Position numbers and translations under genes: made by a program. 64,000 nt of DNA from Crossaster papposus (lineage: Eukaryota > Echinodermata > Asteroidea > Velatida > Solasteridae), in NCBI GenBank assembly GCA_037893245.1, contig JBAIAA010000311.1, forward strand, positions 248,001 through 312,000, in the 5' to 3' direction. The notes below the pieces were generated by a model. It saw nothing but the letters and a program-made list of their open reading frames with translations, had not been told where the DNA came from and searched no databases. How positions within the stretch are numbered: the first letter of the stretch is position 1; each line of letters starts with the position of its first letter. Below are positions 10,459 to 23,583 of the stretch, piece after piece.

Positions 10459-12321
10459 CTATTTGTCTTTTTTACGCTTAGGAAGTGGGGTGTCATCAAT
10501 ATGGTGAGAATTCTTTTCCCCACTGTTCTTAACGTTAGCCCGTTTGGAAGCTTTAATGGCTTCTCTAGACACATGAAATGCCATCATGTTGTGGCCAAAC
10601 TGTTCTGCTGTGGGCTTATCTGAACTCCCTCCCACTGACCGTTGCTTGGAAAAATACATTTCCAGTGGATCTTGATTAAATCGTTCGCTTAGAAGATAAT
10701 CTACTTCTGGATTCTGCAGCAGTACCTTTGCCAACTCGATGAAGGAATGCACTAAAAACAAAAAAAAGCAATTATGAAATGTTTTAATTTAATTTCCCGA
10801 GTCGCTTGGAATGTATCTTTGATGTGTGAATGTCAATAATCTGGTGCACATTCTTGAGGAAATACAACAGGCATTTGAAAAAATACAAAAATATAGTACA
10901 TTGTACTCTCACCAGTTATGCGAAGTCCCTCCAGTGTCTCCCTGCTGAGGCACATCTTCTGCTTGACATCTTTGTTTACATTCTCATGGCTTTGAGCTTC
11001 CTTCTCCCAGTCGTCTAAGAAACCGAGGAACTCGTCTTTAAGCCACTATTGAAATAACAACATAGAAGTTTTCAGTAAGCTGTGCAGTGTTGGGCAACAT
11101 ATTAAACGGACTTCTTAATATTTTGTGGTAAAACAATATTTAAAAGTCTTGCTGGTTTTCTTCATGCCATAGGCCTCAATAAATACATGTACATCAGGTA
11201 CATGCAAATTTTCACACACTTGTACAGTCGACTCTTGTTAATACAAACTCTGTTAATACAAATTCTGTTTATAGCAAACATAAAGCCTAGGTCCTGACAA
11301 TAAGCAAAATAAATGGGACGGGCATTCCGCTTAACAAAATTGGCTGACTCTGTATTAACAAGAGTCGACTGTATAGCTTTTTATCTAGAATTATGACCAT
11401 AGTTTCACTCGCATAACGGGCCCAACAAAATAGGGTAGGTAGGTAGGTATTCTTTTTTTTTTTTTTTTCTCCCAGCAATGAAAATGATGTTTTCTAATTG
11501 TATAAGCCGATAGTGATACACGATAGCGTGTCCAGGTTCAATTTTTTCACAATCCACACACACAACAATGAGAAACGGTCAGAAATGGTTTCAAATGTAT
11601 TAATAACTAGTTTTATATAGATTTTAATCATTAAATTTCGTCCCTTGAAAACAAAATTATCCAGGGTCGGCCGTATTTTTAGGTTCGGTCTGGTTACGCC
11701 AACATAACATTTTTTTTGTTTATGCCTTACTTTTAAGCTAAAATTAATATTTGAGCAAATTTACCTTGAAGCGCCAGTCGTCCACACTCTTGTAAGGAGC
11801 CAGGGCAGCCTTCTGCTTGTGGTGGGACTCATGCGGATTACTCACATTGAGGCAATCAAAGAACTGATCAAAGTTCGACACGAACAATTCTGTAGACTTG
11901 GTGTCATGCCGGCCTAAAGCACAAAGGGCGTTTGCAACTGTGCTGCTCAGTACCTACAGACATAACAAATGAATACAATTAATATGAACTTCACACTTAT
12001 TTAAAACTTATTTAATTTAAACCTTATCTCATGGATTATCAATAAAGAAAGTAAAGCAGCCATAGAATTTGTTTAACAAAGACAATCGGAAATACAACTG
12101 CACAACTACATGTATATTAATGTTGACTTTAAATTGTCTAATCTAAAAAGTACTTGTACATACTTGTGTGGCCATGTATACACGCATTCGCAGTGTTGGA
12201 CTCAGGTGAAGGTGCTCGTAGGTTAGTTTATGCAGTTTCCGTAAGCCTGGGGACTGTTGAGTCCAACATCCCAGTCATAAAGTGCCAGTAGTTGAGGCCA
12301 CTTAATATCTTGCTTCTTGTA
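10459..12321 (-). pseudogene. P-element-like transposase remnant, left copy
   Basis: Four minus-strand exons: 12164-12321, 11765-11953, 10913-11045, 10459-10751 (stop TAG). They encode YKKQDIKWPQLLALYDWDVG, then KLHKLTYEHLHLSPTLRMRV, then ELFVSNFDQFFDCLNVSNP, KSVDDWRFK, WLKDEFLGFLDDWEKEA, and RFNQDPLEMYFSKQRSVGG. These are C-terminal signatures of THAP9/P-element-type transposases (FDCLN, QDxLExxF, RxxGG). Exon 12164-12321 changes frame near 12248-12253, at a short C-run, between the DWDVG and LHKLT segments: a frameshift. The N-terminal THAP domain and most of the RNase H-like catalytic core were not found. Lowercase of the family: normally ~750-900 residues; about 250 remain. A dead, truncated copy, and the shared frameshift predates the duplication. 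Confidence 0.85.
11225..11371. mobile_element. 147-bp pogo/mariner-type MITE with TA target, left copy
   Basis: Perfect 21-bp inverted ends beginning CAGTCGACTCTTGTTAATAC, flanked by TA on both sides (11223-11224, 11372-11373). The cagtcgactc terminus is typical of pogo/Tigger-type elements. It sits in an intron of the P-like transposase remnant. Confidence 0.85.
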
Positions 12322-13467
12322 CTGTAAGAAGAATGAACCAAAATTGTTTTGAAAAAAATCACACACATCGCTGTTAAAGATCTGACAATTACCTTTGAAA
12401 ATGTAATAAAGAAGAAGACAAAAACAGAAATAAAAAAATCATAAATTTAGGCTGATTTAGTTTTTCCCCTTGTAAAATTTCTCATAATCTGCAGAAAAGT
12501 ATGCAAACCAAAACATCGGAGGTGATTTTTCTTTCAACAAATAATATTTTTGTTTTAAGGCATTTTGGTTTCTCCGACGCCTATATTTTCAGATCTGATC
12601 GATTGAAAAATTTGTTTTAATCCCTAAATTAAATTTAATACAGGTTTTGTCATTTTCTTTATACCATAGCATCTGATGAAGCACTACAATAGTAAATCTT
12701 CATTTCTTTTCAAAGACATTTTGAATATAACTGAGAAAAAGCAAATGTTGAAAAAATTGTAAAAGACCAATGCATTACACCACAGAGTTGTGCCTTATAT
12801 CAAATAAACGCTTATTTCCTGACCAACTGTAAAATTGAAAAAACAACATTTTAACACATCAGACTCATTTTTGCAGAGTGGGTCACATATGGGTTTCTAC
12901 ACTTCACCAAGCCAAATTTGTTCATTTGCTTCATTTTCCTGTAAACCCCCCCCCCCCTGTGCTTGGGCAGTTAACGAGAGGGCCAAGTTTGACATCAAAA
13001 AACTCGCCAAAGTTTTTAACGAGTTCAACCGGACTTTTGTTTTAGTACAGTTATTGCTGTGACAATTCACGTCCTCTCTGTAGGGTTGTAGGTCGCTTCC
13101 ATGGTTTTAACGGAATGCAAACCACAAAATGAATATGACACAGACTGCAATTACTCCAGCCAAGATGAGAGAATCTCTCCTCTTCTTGAGATTTATTCTC
13201 TGCACGAGACTGTTGATAAGGGAGAAGCGATCTGGTTAGGTGGCAAGTCAAGGAATTGAAATCATGAAAAGAATGGCTCCTGAAACTTACACCTGTAATT
13301 TGGCAGGAAAATTAAATCTACTTTTTTTTTTTTTTTAAAGGTCACCCCCACCTCCCAAATGGTTTGTTCGCTTTCAAAAATGTTGATAATAATGGATAGC
13401 CCTTTTAGGCCAAATAAAAAAAACAAAACATGTTTAGCGTCGTGCCTTTTTTTTAAAGGAAGAAGGA

Positions 13468-13735
13468 AGGCCCTTTTTAGCTGTTTAGGTTTTTCACCGA
13501 AACAGCTTTTGTTTTCGTTCTGGTTAGCTGTTTCGGCACTTCAGCCGAAACAGCTATTGTATTCGTTCTGATTTTTTTTTTTAGCTGTTTCAGCACTTCA
13601 GCCGAAGCAGCTATTGTATTCGTTCTGATTTTGTTTTTAGCTGTTTCGGCACTTCAGCCGAAACAGCTATTGTATTCGTTCTGATTTTTTTTTTTTTTCT
13701 TTTTTTTGTGTGGCTTTTTCGCATTTTGCGAAAAA
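13468..13735. repeat. Tandem hairpin repeat (agctgtttcggc units), left copy
   Basis: Four ~56-bp units, each a hairpin agctgtttcggc...gccgaaacagct followed by attgtattcgttctgat and a T-run, then a related hairpin at about 13711-13735 (ggctttttcgc / gcgaaaaagcc). Right counterpart at 42661-42928. Confidence 0.85.
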
Positions 13736-13799
13736 GCCTTTGTTTTTGTTCTGATTTTTTTCCTTTTTTTTTCTTCTTTTTCTTTTAGTAACCTAAACC

Positions 13800-15430
13800 C
13801 CATAGACTTTGTGCACGTTTTTTTGCACAAGTACTTTTACCAGAAAACAAAGTCGTATTTCCATAAAACTTAACCCAGGTGAAGACCCTATAGTGAACTC
13901 GTGTCTCGCAGAAATACGTCATGGTGACGTCATCAGGGGTTACGTGACGTCATCTTAAAGGTGTAATTGATTTAATCTTTGAAATTCAATAACAAATCAA
14001 CCCCAAAAGACCGAAACTAAATTTTTGTGGCAATAGATAGAATAATCCAGGATCTTAATTTTATCTCGTGTGCGTGAAATCACGTGACCCTTCCTTCCGG
14101 TCTAAACCGGAAGTGCCTCATAATTTGAAAGTGAAAAATGATATGAACTTACTTTCAACGATGTTAGTGTCTGGCTACAATGTTTTTTTCAAAAAAAATA
14201 TTGGTGACGTCATAACATGTTATAGCGCCCTCTAGCGGCAGTTTGAAAAATTGTTAAAATGAATAATCTGTTGATGTGTGAGGCGAAGTTTGCTGAAATC
14301 ACTTTATAACCGGTGTATTTAATCAGCTTCATGCTAGGAACAAGTTGACGGGAAGAAAAAATTATGACGTCACCAGACCGGAAGTTAGAATGAAAAGACT
14401 CGTTTTCCTTTGAAAATTCCTAAAAATTAAACCTGACAGATACAATCTTGATTTTTGCTCTAAAGGTTAATGTAAAAGTAGTTCTCGAACTTCCCTGTGT
14501 TTTGGGGCAAAAAACGAACTTGAACATACCCTGCGGCACCCTTGAAATGTAATCGTTTTGGCCTAGGTGCAAAAAGCATTGACCCCTTACGTGTGCATGC
14601 CACACGTATAATATACATGTACGTATGTACACCGATAGTGCATTATGTATTGAGCGAATGTATCACCACTGACATCGTTGGTGCAAGCACATGTACGCTC
14701 ACCCAAGAGGACACTAGCCGCCAACCTGTGAAACAGGATGACGTCATCAAATTGCCCATGGGGAAGGGCGCCGCGTACGACAGGTAGGTAAACATGCTTT
14801 CGGCTACGCAGAATCCAACCCCGTAGACTTTGTAAACGTTGCTTGCACAATTCAAAGCACTTTTAACGGAAAAACAAAGTCGTATTCCCATAAACTTGAC
14901 CCAGGTGAAGACCCAATAGTGAACTGGTGTCTCGCAGACAGACGTCATGATGACGTCATCAGGAGTCACGTGACGTCATCTTAAAGGTTCAATTGATTTA
15001 ATCTTTGAAAATCAATAAAACATCAACCGCAATTGACCGAAACTTGAATTTTGTGGCAATTAATAGAATAATCCAGGATCTTCATTTTATCTCGTGTGCG
15101 TGAAATCACGTGACCCTTCCTTCCGGTCAAAACCGGAAGTGCCTTATAATTTGAAAGTGAAAAATGATAATATGAACTTACTTTTAACGATGTTATTGTC
15201 TTGCTAGAATAAACTATTCAAAAAAATTCCGGCGACGTCATAACATGTTATAGCGCCCTCTAGCGGCAGGTTGAAAATGGTTAAAATGATTAATCTGTTG
15301 ATGTGTGTTGCGAAGTTTGCTGAAATAACTTTATAACTGGTGTATATAATCAGCTTCATGCTTAGACCATATTGGGAAGGAGAAATATTTATGACGTCAC
15401 CAAACCGGAAGTTACAATAAAAAATCCTTT
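13800..15430. repeat. Two ~0.6 kb diverged direct repeats rich in TGACGTCA, left copy
   Basis: 13801-14400 and 14828-15430 align along their length (gactttg...acaaagtcgta, cgtgacccttccttccggtc, tagcgccctctagcggcag). The window holds eight perfect TGACGTCA palindromes (13925, 13945, 14205, 14365, 14739, 14951, 14971, 15392). Same structure at 42993-44623. No coding sign. Confidence 0.85.
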
Positions 15431-15431
15431 A

Positions 15432-17700
15432 AACTGTAAAAAGTCGCTTAAAAATCAACCGCTATATAGCGCAAGAAAATGCCCAAATGTTAAAAAAGCG
15501 ATAACTAGAGGCCAGTAACTCGGTGTAGAAGTTGGGCATTTTAGGGTTAAACTTTTGAAATGTCATGGGCAGTGAGAGTTAACAACCATACTTGTTTCAG
15601 AAAATCACTATCACTATCAGCTTCGGACCTGTGTTATAATCATTTATTGACTATCGTATGGTAAATATGCACAAAATCGACATGAAAATGGGTGCGAAAT
15701 CACCGACTAAATTGTGCAACTTGGAAACCCAATTTGCAACTTTTGGTTAATACACAAGATCTGCCTCATTTTTAGGATGACTCGTATCATCACAAATAAA
15801 TGAAATGGCAACAGATGACAACAATATTTGTCTCTTTTTTCAGTGTCATCAAATAAAATAACCTGCTGATTACATTTAATTTTCATGACAGCATATTGTA
15901 CAAATAAGCTTTTACGGGCATTTAAGTTACATTGATTATTAAAACTCTTTGTTACTAAACATCGACCAACAGGAATATCCAATAATAACACAGTGAAGGA
16001 AGATGTTGCTAACAGGGGCGTAGCGAGGATCTTTTCTGGGGGGTGTGGAAGTAAATTTGCCGACTCTGAGCCGAGCGAAAGCAAACTTGCCATTCACATC
16101 GTGGGTTCAGCGTCCGCTTAATGGCCCCCCACAAATTGGGATTCTAGATGCTCTTTGGTGCAATGTGAGGCATTTCCTATCTACTTTTCTCTAACTTTTT
16201 GAACCAAATTTGCTAAAATAATTCTTTGCATTTTTGTTTGCATTATTTTTTTGTATGAGCGTAACTCATAATGGGAGCGGGGGATGACTGGCATGCATGA
16301 TCATTAGGTGGTCAACATCAAGACATCATCGCCTATTTAACATTTCTCTGCAAAACCGCCTACTTTTATCAATTCACTGTAGTGTACACATTGTAAGTTA
16401 GGAATTTAGATTTATAATTCTGTGGAAACTTGAACCGAGGTAAGGACATTAAGATTTACTGTTCTGTGGTAACTTCGAACCCTCAGTGACCTGCCTAATG
16501 GTCACTAAGGCCGCGTCCGAATCTCTTGTTTAAGGCTATTGTCTGGTTGTTCACCCATTACAACTACGCGTGAGCAGGCTGACAATAGACGTAGCCGTAG
16601 CTCTCTGGAAGCCCGTTTTGGACACGGCCTAAGTCTCAGTCTCACAATAACTGGGGGTCAAATGGGGGTCAAATGGGGTCAATGTACACGTGACGATAGA
16701 CGATGAATAAAGATAATTATAAAGATAATTAATGCTAGATAATTACCGAGGGGGTTTTCTGTGTTATTTTCCTTAGTCGGCATTTGAAGCCTTGGTCGGC
16801 AAATGGCCAATTTTGTCGACTGAGCTTTTGTGGTCACATTGTCGACTAAGGCTGAAAATGCCGACTGAGAAAAAGTGTGAACCCCCCCTCCCACCCCCCT
16901 ATTTATACATACTTAGCAGCACCCCTATAGAGCGCATATTTTAACCTATAAGGTTCAAGGGGTGCAAATTTACACCTTCGAGTTCGAGGGTGCAATGCAA
17001 AAACAAAAAATCATGCTATATAATATTCTTCTGACGATTTTCAAGGCATCTCAAGAAAAAAACCCAACGAATTAATAGAAAATGACCCGAATAATTGGAC
17101 CCCCGCACATGTTCGCCTCGTGGGCCTCATTTCCATTAGGGTGAAAAGGTATATTGGGCTGGAGGACTTTTATTAACCCTTTCACTCCCAGCCACTATGC
17201 AAGAGATTACCCTTGTTTACCACAGCAATTAGGAGCTCAGTGTGACTCTAGCCCCATTGTTTTTTTCAACCCAGTCTCCTTCTTATTTTGTGTACCTATC
17301 ACAATTGACCAATTGTGTGTATATCACATTTTAACGTACTGCCCTCTCGCGCTTGTATTGGCAAAGAGGTCAACATAACCGGAAATAGCGCTGCTCCATG
17401 TACCGCATGCACGCGCATATGCTTGCATGATCCATATCGTGAACGGACGTCGGTGATTAAAATTTTGTTCAAAAGTGACATTGTGGCACTGACTGAGCAG
17501 TAATCACCTCAGTGCCGGTGGTGGTAAGATGTAGAAATAATGAATAACGTTACCATGGTTACTTTCGAAATTCGAGTCAACTCGGCCTAAGTAAAAAAAA
17601 CTTCCTATTATTTCTTCATTGCCAGGTCATAATGTAGACCAAAATAATTAATTAGGGCGTTTTCACTCCTTTTTCGAATTTTGGAGTTCCCTAGAAATAT
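15432..17700. other. No gene recognised in the distal part of the duplication (also 44625-46890)
   Basis: A 128-codon minus frame (15707-16093) starts in a ggggcgtagcgagga-type repeat and has no family motif. 16679-16880 has gtcgactaagg-like short inverted words. I see no exon. Confidence 0.55.
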
Positions 17701-18497
17701 AAGTAGAAATCCTCTTTTTCAAATTTCGGATTTAGCTTGTTGTAAAAGTCGTACAGTTGTTTTCCTAGTTTCTGATTGTTCCTAGTTCCGGATCGCTTAA
17801 AAAAAAATATCAGGGTGTGCTATTCACAGATGCCTGTCTGAGCATGATTGCATATTTATATACAATTATATATTTTTTGATTTACAGCCTCGCATAGAAA
17901 ACGTGTTGGTATTGATATTTTGGACTTAAATTTTCATAAACCATTTCAAATGCTATTTTTTTGCATTGGACTATATTTTGGGTAATGGCAATTCAGCCTA
18001 CCTTTATTGAAAATCACAGTATGAAAAACCAATTGTGTGCTTTTCGAAACCAGTTGATAATGAAACATTGTATATAAGCATGCTGCCAAAGCAGTCTTCT
18101 TGCCTGATTAATGACTGTTATATTAATAATAATGAAATGGGAATGATAATGGGAATAATAATGGGAATAATAATGAAATCCCATTGTCTATGAACTGTCG
18201 TTGATCAGTAATTACTTAGTATTAAACTTTGGATGAAGATTGCACCTACACGTGCAACCTAGCTGGCTGGCAACAGAAAGATTTGAATTTAGCACCCTCG
18301 AATTGAAATAGTACACAAACTTCCAGGTTGCCACCAACAATTTATTTATTTATTTATTTACAACCATCTTTAACTCTTTCGCTCACAGCGGCTCGAAAAA
18401 AGGTTATTTCTGCCGCCAAGCCGCTCAGAGCGGCTCGTTGTAAACATTGTGTAAAACAATTACGTCACAGCCCATATACAATACCGTAGTGAAAGAG

Positions 18498-18733
18498 TTA
18501 ATGAGGGTAACCCATCCAGCAGAAGCTGATCATTTGGGGCCCTCGGTAGAGAGAAGACAATGAGAAGAAGGTACAGCTTTAGAGGTGGGAGGAAAACCCC
18601 AGAAGAATATCCTGGGGAAAACACACAGTCAGGCAGGGACTGAAAACCCAATCCACATATTGGCCCAGACGGGGTTCGAACCCGGGTCATAGTGGTGGAA
18701 GGCGAGTAAAGAACCGCTACGCCAACCTGATTC
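18498..18733 (-). mobile_element. tRNA-derived SINE
   Basis: Reading the minus strand: aatcaggttggcgtagcggt (A-box region), then gggttcgaaccccg (B box GGTTCGAACCC), then a body tgtgttttccccaggatatt and gggttttcctcccacct. A- and B-box spacing fits a tRNA head. The body resembles deuterostome tRNA-SINEs. Ends near aatgagggtaacccatccag. Confidence 0.8.
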
Positions 18734-20244
18734 ACCTGAAACCCAATTCACGAATGGACTTCTTTTTCTAGGCGAGATATGATTATAAAAAAGTAGTATT
18801 TGTAAAGACCTGTTGTCATGTTTAGGTGTGCATAAAAATGTGATTTTCTTTTCTTTTTAATAGTTGGTGGACATGGAATGCTTATGCACTTTGTCTGCAA
18901 CCATTCGAGTCATACATGTACCTTTGGTGTTTACTGGGTGCATTACTGAGCAATATATGGATGCTGTTAATTTTGGACAGCTTCTGGAGAAGTGAGTATT
19001 GTAATTTAATACCGGTTACCCTGGTTATCTCGGAGTTAACAAAATATTTAACCCCAAGATTACCCGGTATCACTACACTTCTCAGGGTTATAAATTCTCC
19101 GGTCGAAAATATTTACTACCAAATTATTAAGAAATATCTTACTCATTTGAAAGTAAATAAATGATTCTATGCATCCAGCAAAATGATTGCGCCAGATATC
19201 CTGTAATTATTTCGAAAAATTAAATTGTATAAAGAAAAATTTGCTTTATTATATTGTTGTGGTGAAAGGTCATTTGAGGAATGAAGCATTATAAGAAACA
19301 CCAGTCAATAGATTTGACAAAGATAACACAATTTATTCAGATTGGGCATTTGGAGGAAGCACTGTAAGAGACATCACTGAATCAAATTAACAAAATTACC
19401 AATGTTTACATGGAATGTTGTTGCATAAAGCAGCGTCTTTGTTTAGACTTGGTTATACCAAACATAATTAAATCTATTGGGGGGGCTCACTCAATAGTTA
19501 GATTGAATTTTATTATGGCACATTTGATTTCATGTTTCCCGACAATATGTTAACCATTTCACATCTGATGTCGTGTAGACACGCCTTTTTTTCCGAGATT
19601 AAACCTGAATTGCGGTTAAACATGTTACCTGTCAGCGGCCAGTTCACAGCGAACGAGGCCGGAAATATCAGGGTGTGCTACTCACAGATGCCTGTCTGAA
19701 CCTGCCCTGGATCGAGATTCGTGAAAAATAATCCCTTGCCTGGCCTCAGTGCGAACTGCCTAAATAAATCAGTTGATTTCAGAAGAGCTCAATTCACATG
19801 TTGCCCCAGAAACCTTATTGTTTAACTGAGGCATTGCTATTTTGTTTCAGAGCTTGTGTTGGACAAACTGGAGACCCCCCCTAAACTGATGAAACGCTGT
19901 CAAAATGTAAGCTAATTGATATCAGGACTACATCCCAGAATGTAGCTCCCCACCTGCTGCCATGGAATATTATGCAATAGGTTAAATGAACAATACCGAA
20001 TCTGCTCAATTATGACAACCTCCACGTCTGAACACATATACTCCTTTAAAAAATTGCACGTAATTTGAATAACTGCAAGGTTTTGTTTTCACGTAAGTGA
20101 TTCTTAAAGCTTCTAGTTTTCATTGCAAGATGATTTCTTGATTTATTTTCCCACCCTTTTTAAAGTTAATAAAAAAAAGGCAGTAACACCCTAGACAAAT
20201 AAACTAAATTAAAAAAAACTTCACAAAGTCATGTTTCCTTATAA

Positions 20245-20472
20245 CCAGTTTGCACTGGAGGACGTATATACACGCAAAGTTTTTCGCAAATTTAAAACGA
20301 ATGACATGTCATAAGCAAAGCCGGAAATGTCTGTCAGCAGAGAGCAAGGCTAGAAATATGGCTGTGGGTGTGCTTTCCAGGACCAACGACCTGAACTTGC
20401 CTCGGATCGAGTTTCGTTAAAAATAATCCCGCCTCGGCACGGTGATGTTAAAATCATTCTGGCACAAACTGG
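20245..20472. mobile_element. TTAA-type MITE, family A, diverged copy
   Basis: Starts aaccagtttgcactggagga and ends ggcacaaactggttaa, with the family core (cggaaatgtctgtcagcag, ggatcgagtttcgttaaaaa) between. Partial relatives also lie at about 19636-19765 and 17808-17848. Confidence 0.7.
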
Positions 20473-23120
20473 TTAATCTAACACTGATACAATAATGTTC
20501 CATGGAAAATCTGAATATACAATTAATTTATTTCTGTAGAAATAATGATCTGTTTTTTTCCTGAATTTATGAGATGGTATACACAAATTAACATTGAACA
20601 ATAATGAATAAACTATAATGTTACCGGTATAGATATTTTATCTACCGATTTCTACAAAATTGTGTTAATTTTCATTAATAGTTGATCAGTACCCTTAATA
20701 ATTGTGGGTTTGTTTGTATGGGGTTGTTAAATTTTCATTAAATTATCATAACTGTTATTACGCGGAGTGACTCCGATATGCTGCGCTATATTTAACGTCA
20801 CCATGGCCACACTTTGTATCAACACGCAGTTTGTTAAATTTTCCCACCTGTGTGTAAAGATGGGAAAACTGTTGACACTCGTGGGAAATGTAGGAAATTA
20901 AACAGGTCAGGTGTAACTTGTGACACCAAACAATGTCACACTTTTTGACCCCTTATTTGAAGAATAACCCTAATATATCAAACAAACAAACGTTTCATGT
21001 TTATGCGATGAAAAGAATAATTTCATTCGGTGACAGAAATATTCCATAAGAACATTTTTCTTGACATCACAATCACAAACATTCATTATTTGTATATTAA
21101 CACCTCACTCCCAGATTCTGCTTGATTTACCAATATTAACATTATTTAAATCCAACACTAGAAAAGGGCATTTTGCCTTCAAAGCAGACATTGTAATTAG
21201 CAGGATGCGATTTCAACAAAATATTTACAAAATCACATCTAAATGCTCCAAATTCACAACTAATAAATACATTTTACTTGAACTCTTTTTTTTTTAAACA
21301 AATGTATTTACTTTTGGCTTTTTAGCATTTGCAAAAATATTTGCATTTGTTTGATTTTGTATAAAACCAAATTAGTAAATGCTTCTAATTTAGAGTATTT
21401 TTTTTTTAATTCACGGTTGGATTGAGGCAACGTTAAAAAACTAGAGGCAAATACTAGTTTTCAAAATATGAGCCTTTTTATATGGTTAGATCTAACCTGG
21501 CATACTGTTTGTGGACCTGTGAACAAAAGATGTCCACAGGATGCAGGAAGATTGAACAGATTGTGGTCTTGCTCATGTCCACAGCATAGGCCTGGACGAT
21601 ATCGTAAATTTTGACTGGCGATATATCGTCGGGTAAATATCGCCGATATGTCGATATATCGCCGTAATTTTCAAATTTGAAATAAACCTATTATAATGGT
21701 TAAAATAACTCAAACGAGCTGTTAATTAAACGCTGTCACACGACATGTGTGAATCGTGGCGATTCCTGAAAAATTTAAACGTCTATAAAAGAAAACTATA
21801 TAAACAGAATGGTTGCTGAAAATAGACGCGACGGTGAAAATGCTTTGTCGTCTTCCACTAAAATCCAGCCGCCGATCAAGTCGGAGGGGCACTTGCGGTT
21901 TTATTGCGCAAAGATAGATTATTCTGATTGGCCAATTTTCATCGAGGGCAACGAACTGGGCGCTCCTTGGAAGAAAGGTTGTGGCGCTGGTTCAACAAAA
22001 CCTAACTGCCAAATCCTATTGGTCCATGACTGATCAGTTGGAGGCTTATCTGACAATAATGTAATACCTTTTTTACTTTGTGAATTCCGCCTGGTCGGGT
22101 ACTGTCGGCACTCAAAGCAACATGGGCCACTTTCCCAGCTATTGAAATTCCAAAGTAATGGTCGGCCACATGTTTGTCCACTTGCTACAATGTACATGTA
22201 ATACATTTTGTAGGTCAGCTGTCAATCATTGTCTGGGTTGCTTGCTCCAACTTGGAATATATTTGGAAAATACTCCCGAATAATTATCCCGTGGTTTTAT
22301 TTTATTCCTCGTGCACTATAAAGGTGTTTATTAAATATTATGTAAAACTACACCACAGAACCACTTATAAATTGAAAAATGTAACAAGCTCTTACAATTT
22401 CCACATCTTTTTAGGGACAAATTAAATATTATGGTTTTATTAAATACCACCCAGCAAATTATTTTTGTAAATTTGAATAACCACTTCTTATTAGGACGTT
22501 TAGAAATTCACTTTAAGATTGAAGTACATGCTTCCGGGAGTAATTTGCTGGGATAAAACCTCAGCTCGTGCATTTTAAGGGACAATGCAGGACAACAAAA
22601 TAATACCCGTTTTCATTCAAAATCATGCCTTGATTTCTGGGTCTTAATTTAAAGTATTTATAATATTCATGGCTCAGTTTTAGTATCCTGGGGTCCGCCA
22701 TCGGGATTTTGTACCACCTCGATTTTATTCTTGCTTATTTATTCTTGGCTCGTGTAGGTTTGGTAAATATGTTTTTAAAAGCTAGCCTTGTAATTTATGG
22801 GCCACGAAATAGATCGTTTTTGTCAAATACAAGAAAAATGGAAAATAAATCGTATTAAATTTCCCATTTAAATCTGTTGGAAAAATGTTGAGGAGCTCAA
22901 AATATTAAGTGTTGAGGTCCCGTTTTCTTTTTTGTTCTTTTTTATAAAACTAGAAATAAATATTATTATATAAACCTGGAATTTATTTCGCTAGCCTCGT
23001 AATTCAATGGTCAGGTGTATGTCGATTTTGTTAGATACCGGAAAAACCAAGAAAAAATCGTATTATTATTTACCCCTGAAATCGGTTGGAAATGTTTTGG
23101 GAAATCAGACAAATAAGTCT

Positions 23121-23210
23121 TTAACCCTAACTCCCTACACAACAAAGGAAGTTGGAGGATTTTGATGGAATTGTATTGTTCAATAACAATGGTGAGGGAG
23201 TTAGGGTTAA
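23121..23210. mobile_element. 90-bp TTAACCCTAA palindromic micro-MITE
   Basis: Starts TTAACCCTAACTCCCT and ends AGGGAGTTAGGGTTAA. Its whole 90 bp re-occurs as the reverse complement at 25591-25680. CCC-type ends at a TTAA target resemble piggyBac-type elements. Confidence 0.85.
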
Positions 23211-23356
23211 GTACCCTTTTTTTTTTTTTTCATAAAACAAGGACAATTTCATAATTAACCTTAGAAATATATTTTTTTTACGACTAGGGTTTCGTAACCC
23301 CTTTTTATTTTTACATCTTAATACATTTTGCAAATGAGTACGGCAAACTTTTTTAA

Positions 23357-23583
23357 CCAGTTCGCGCCGGATGACGTATATAAAATTTCCCCAGATTCAA
23401 AACGGATGACGCATAAACACGCCAAGTTCAAGTTCGGAAATGTATGTCAGCAGCGGGCAAGGCCGGAAATGCGTGGGTGTGCTTCCCGGCACTATCAGCC
23501 TGAACACGCTTCGGATTGAGTTTCGTTAAAAATAATCCCGCCCGTGGGCTCGGCGATGTTAAAATAATCCCGGCGCGAACTGG
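23357..23583. mobile_element. TTAA-type MITE, family A, nested in hAT-like element
   Basis: TTAA at 23353-23356, ends CCAGTTCGCGCCGGATGACG and ccggcgcgaactgg. The right target has decayed to TAAG. Shares gtcagcagcgggcaaggccg and the gggtgtgcttcccggcacta core with the other copies. Confidence 0.85.

Larger units (their letters stand above)
6882..17808. repeat. Left copy of a ~10.9 kb direct segmental duplication
   Basis: This block aligns base for base with 36060-46993. Homology begins at cagtggagattc (6882 and 36060) and ends in the A-run after ggatcgctt (about 17808 and 46993). The offset steps from 29178 through 29162, 29181 and 29193 to 29185, each step explained by a visible indel. Reading both copies I noticed only about a dozen substitutions, so identity should be above 99 percent. 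The flanks are unrelated. Real duplication or haplotype redundancy in the assembly are both possible. Confidence 0.97.

Noticed and set aside
15707-16093. 128-codon minus-strand frame (also 44900-45286)
   Set aside because: No family motif, begins in a dispersed repeat, no splice support.
23121-23210. Interstitial telomere repeats
   Set aside because: Only one or two CCCTAA units at each end, in inverted orientation around TTAA; better explained as a micro-MITE.
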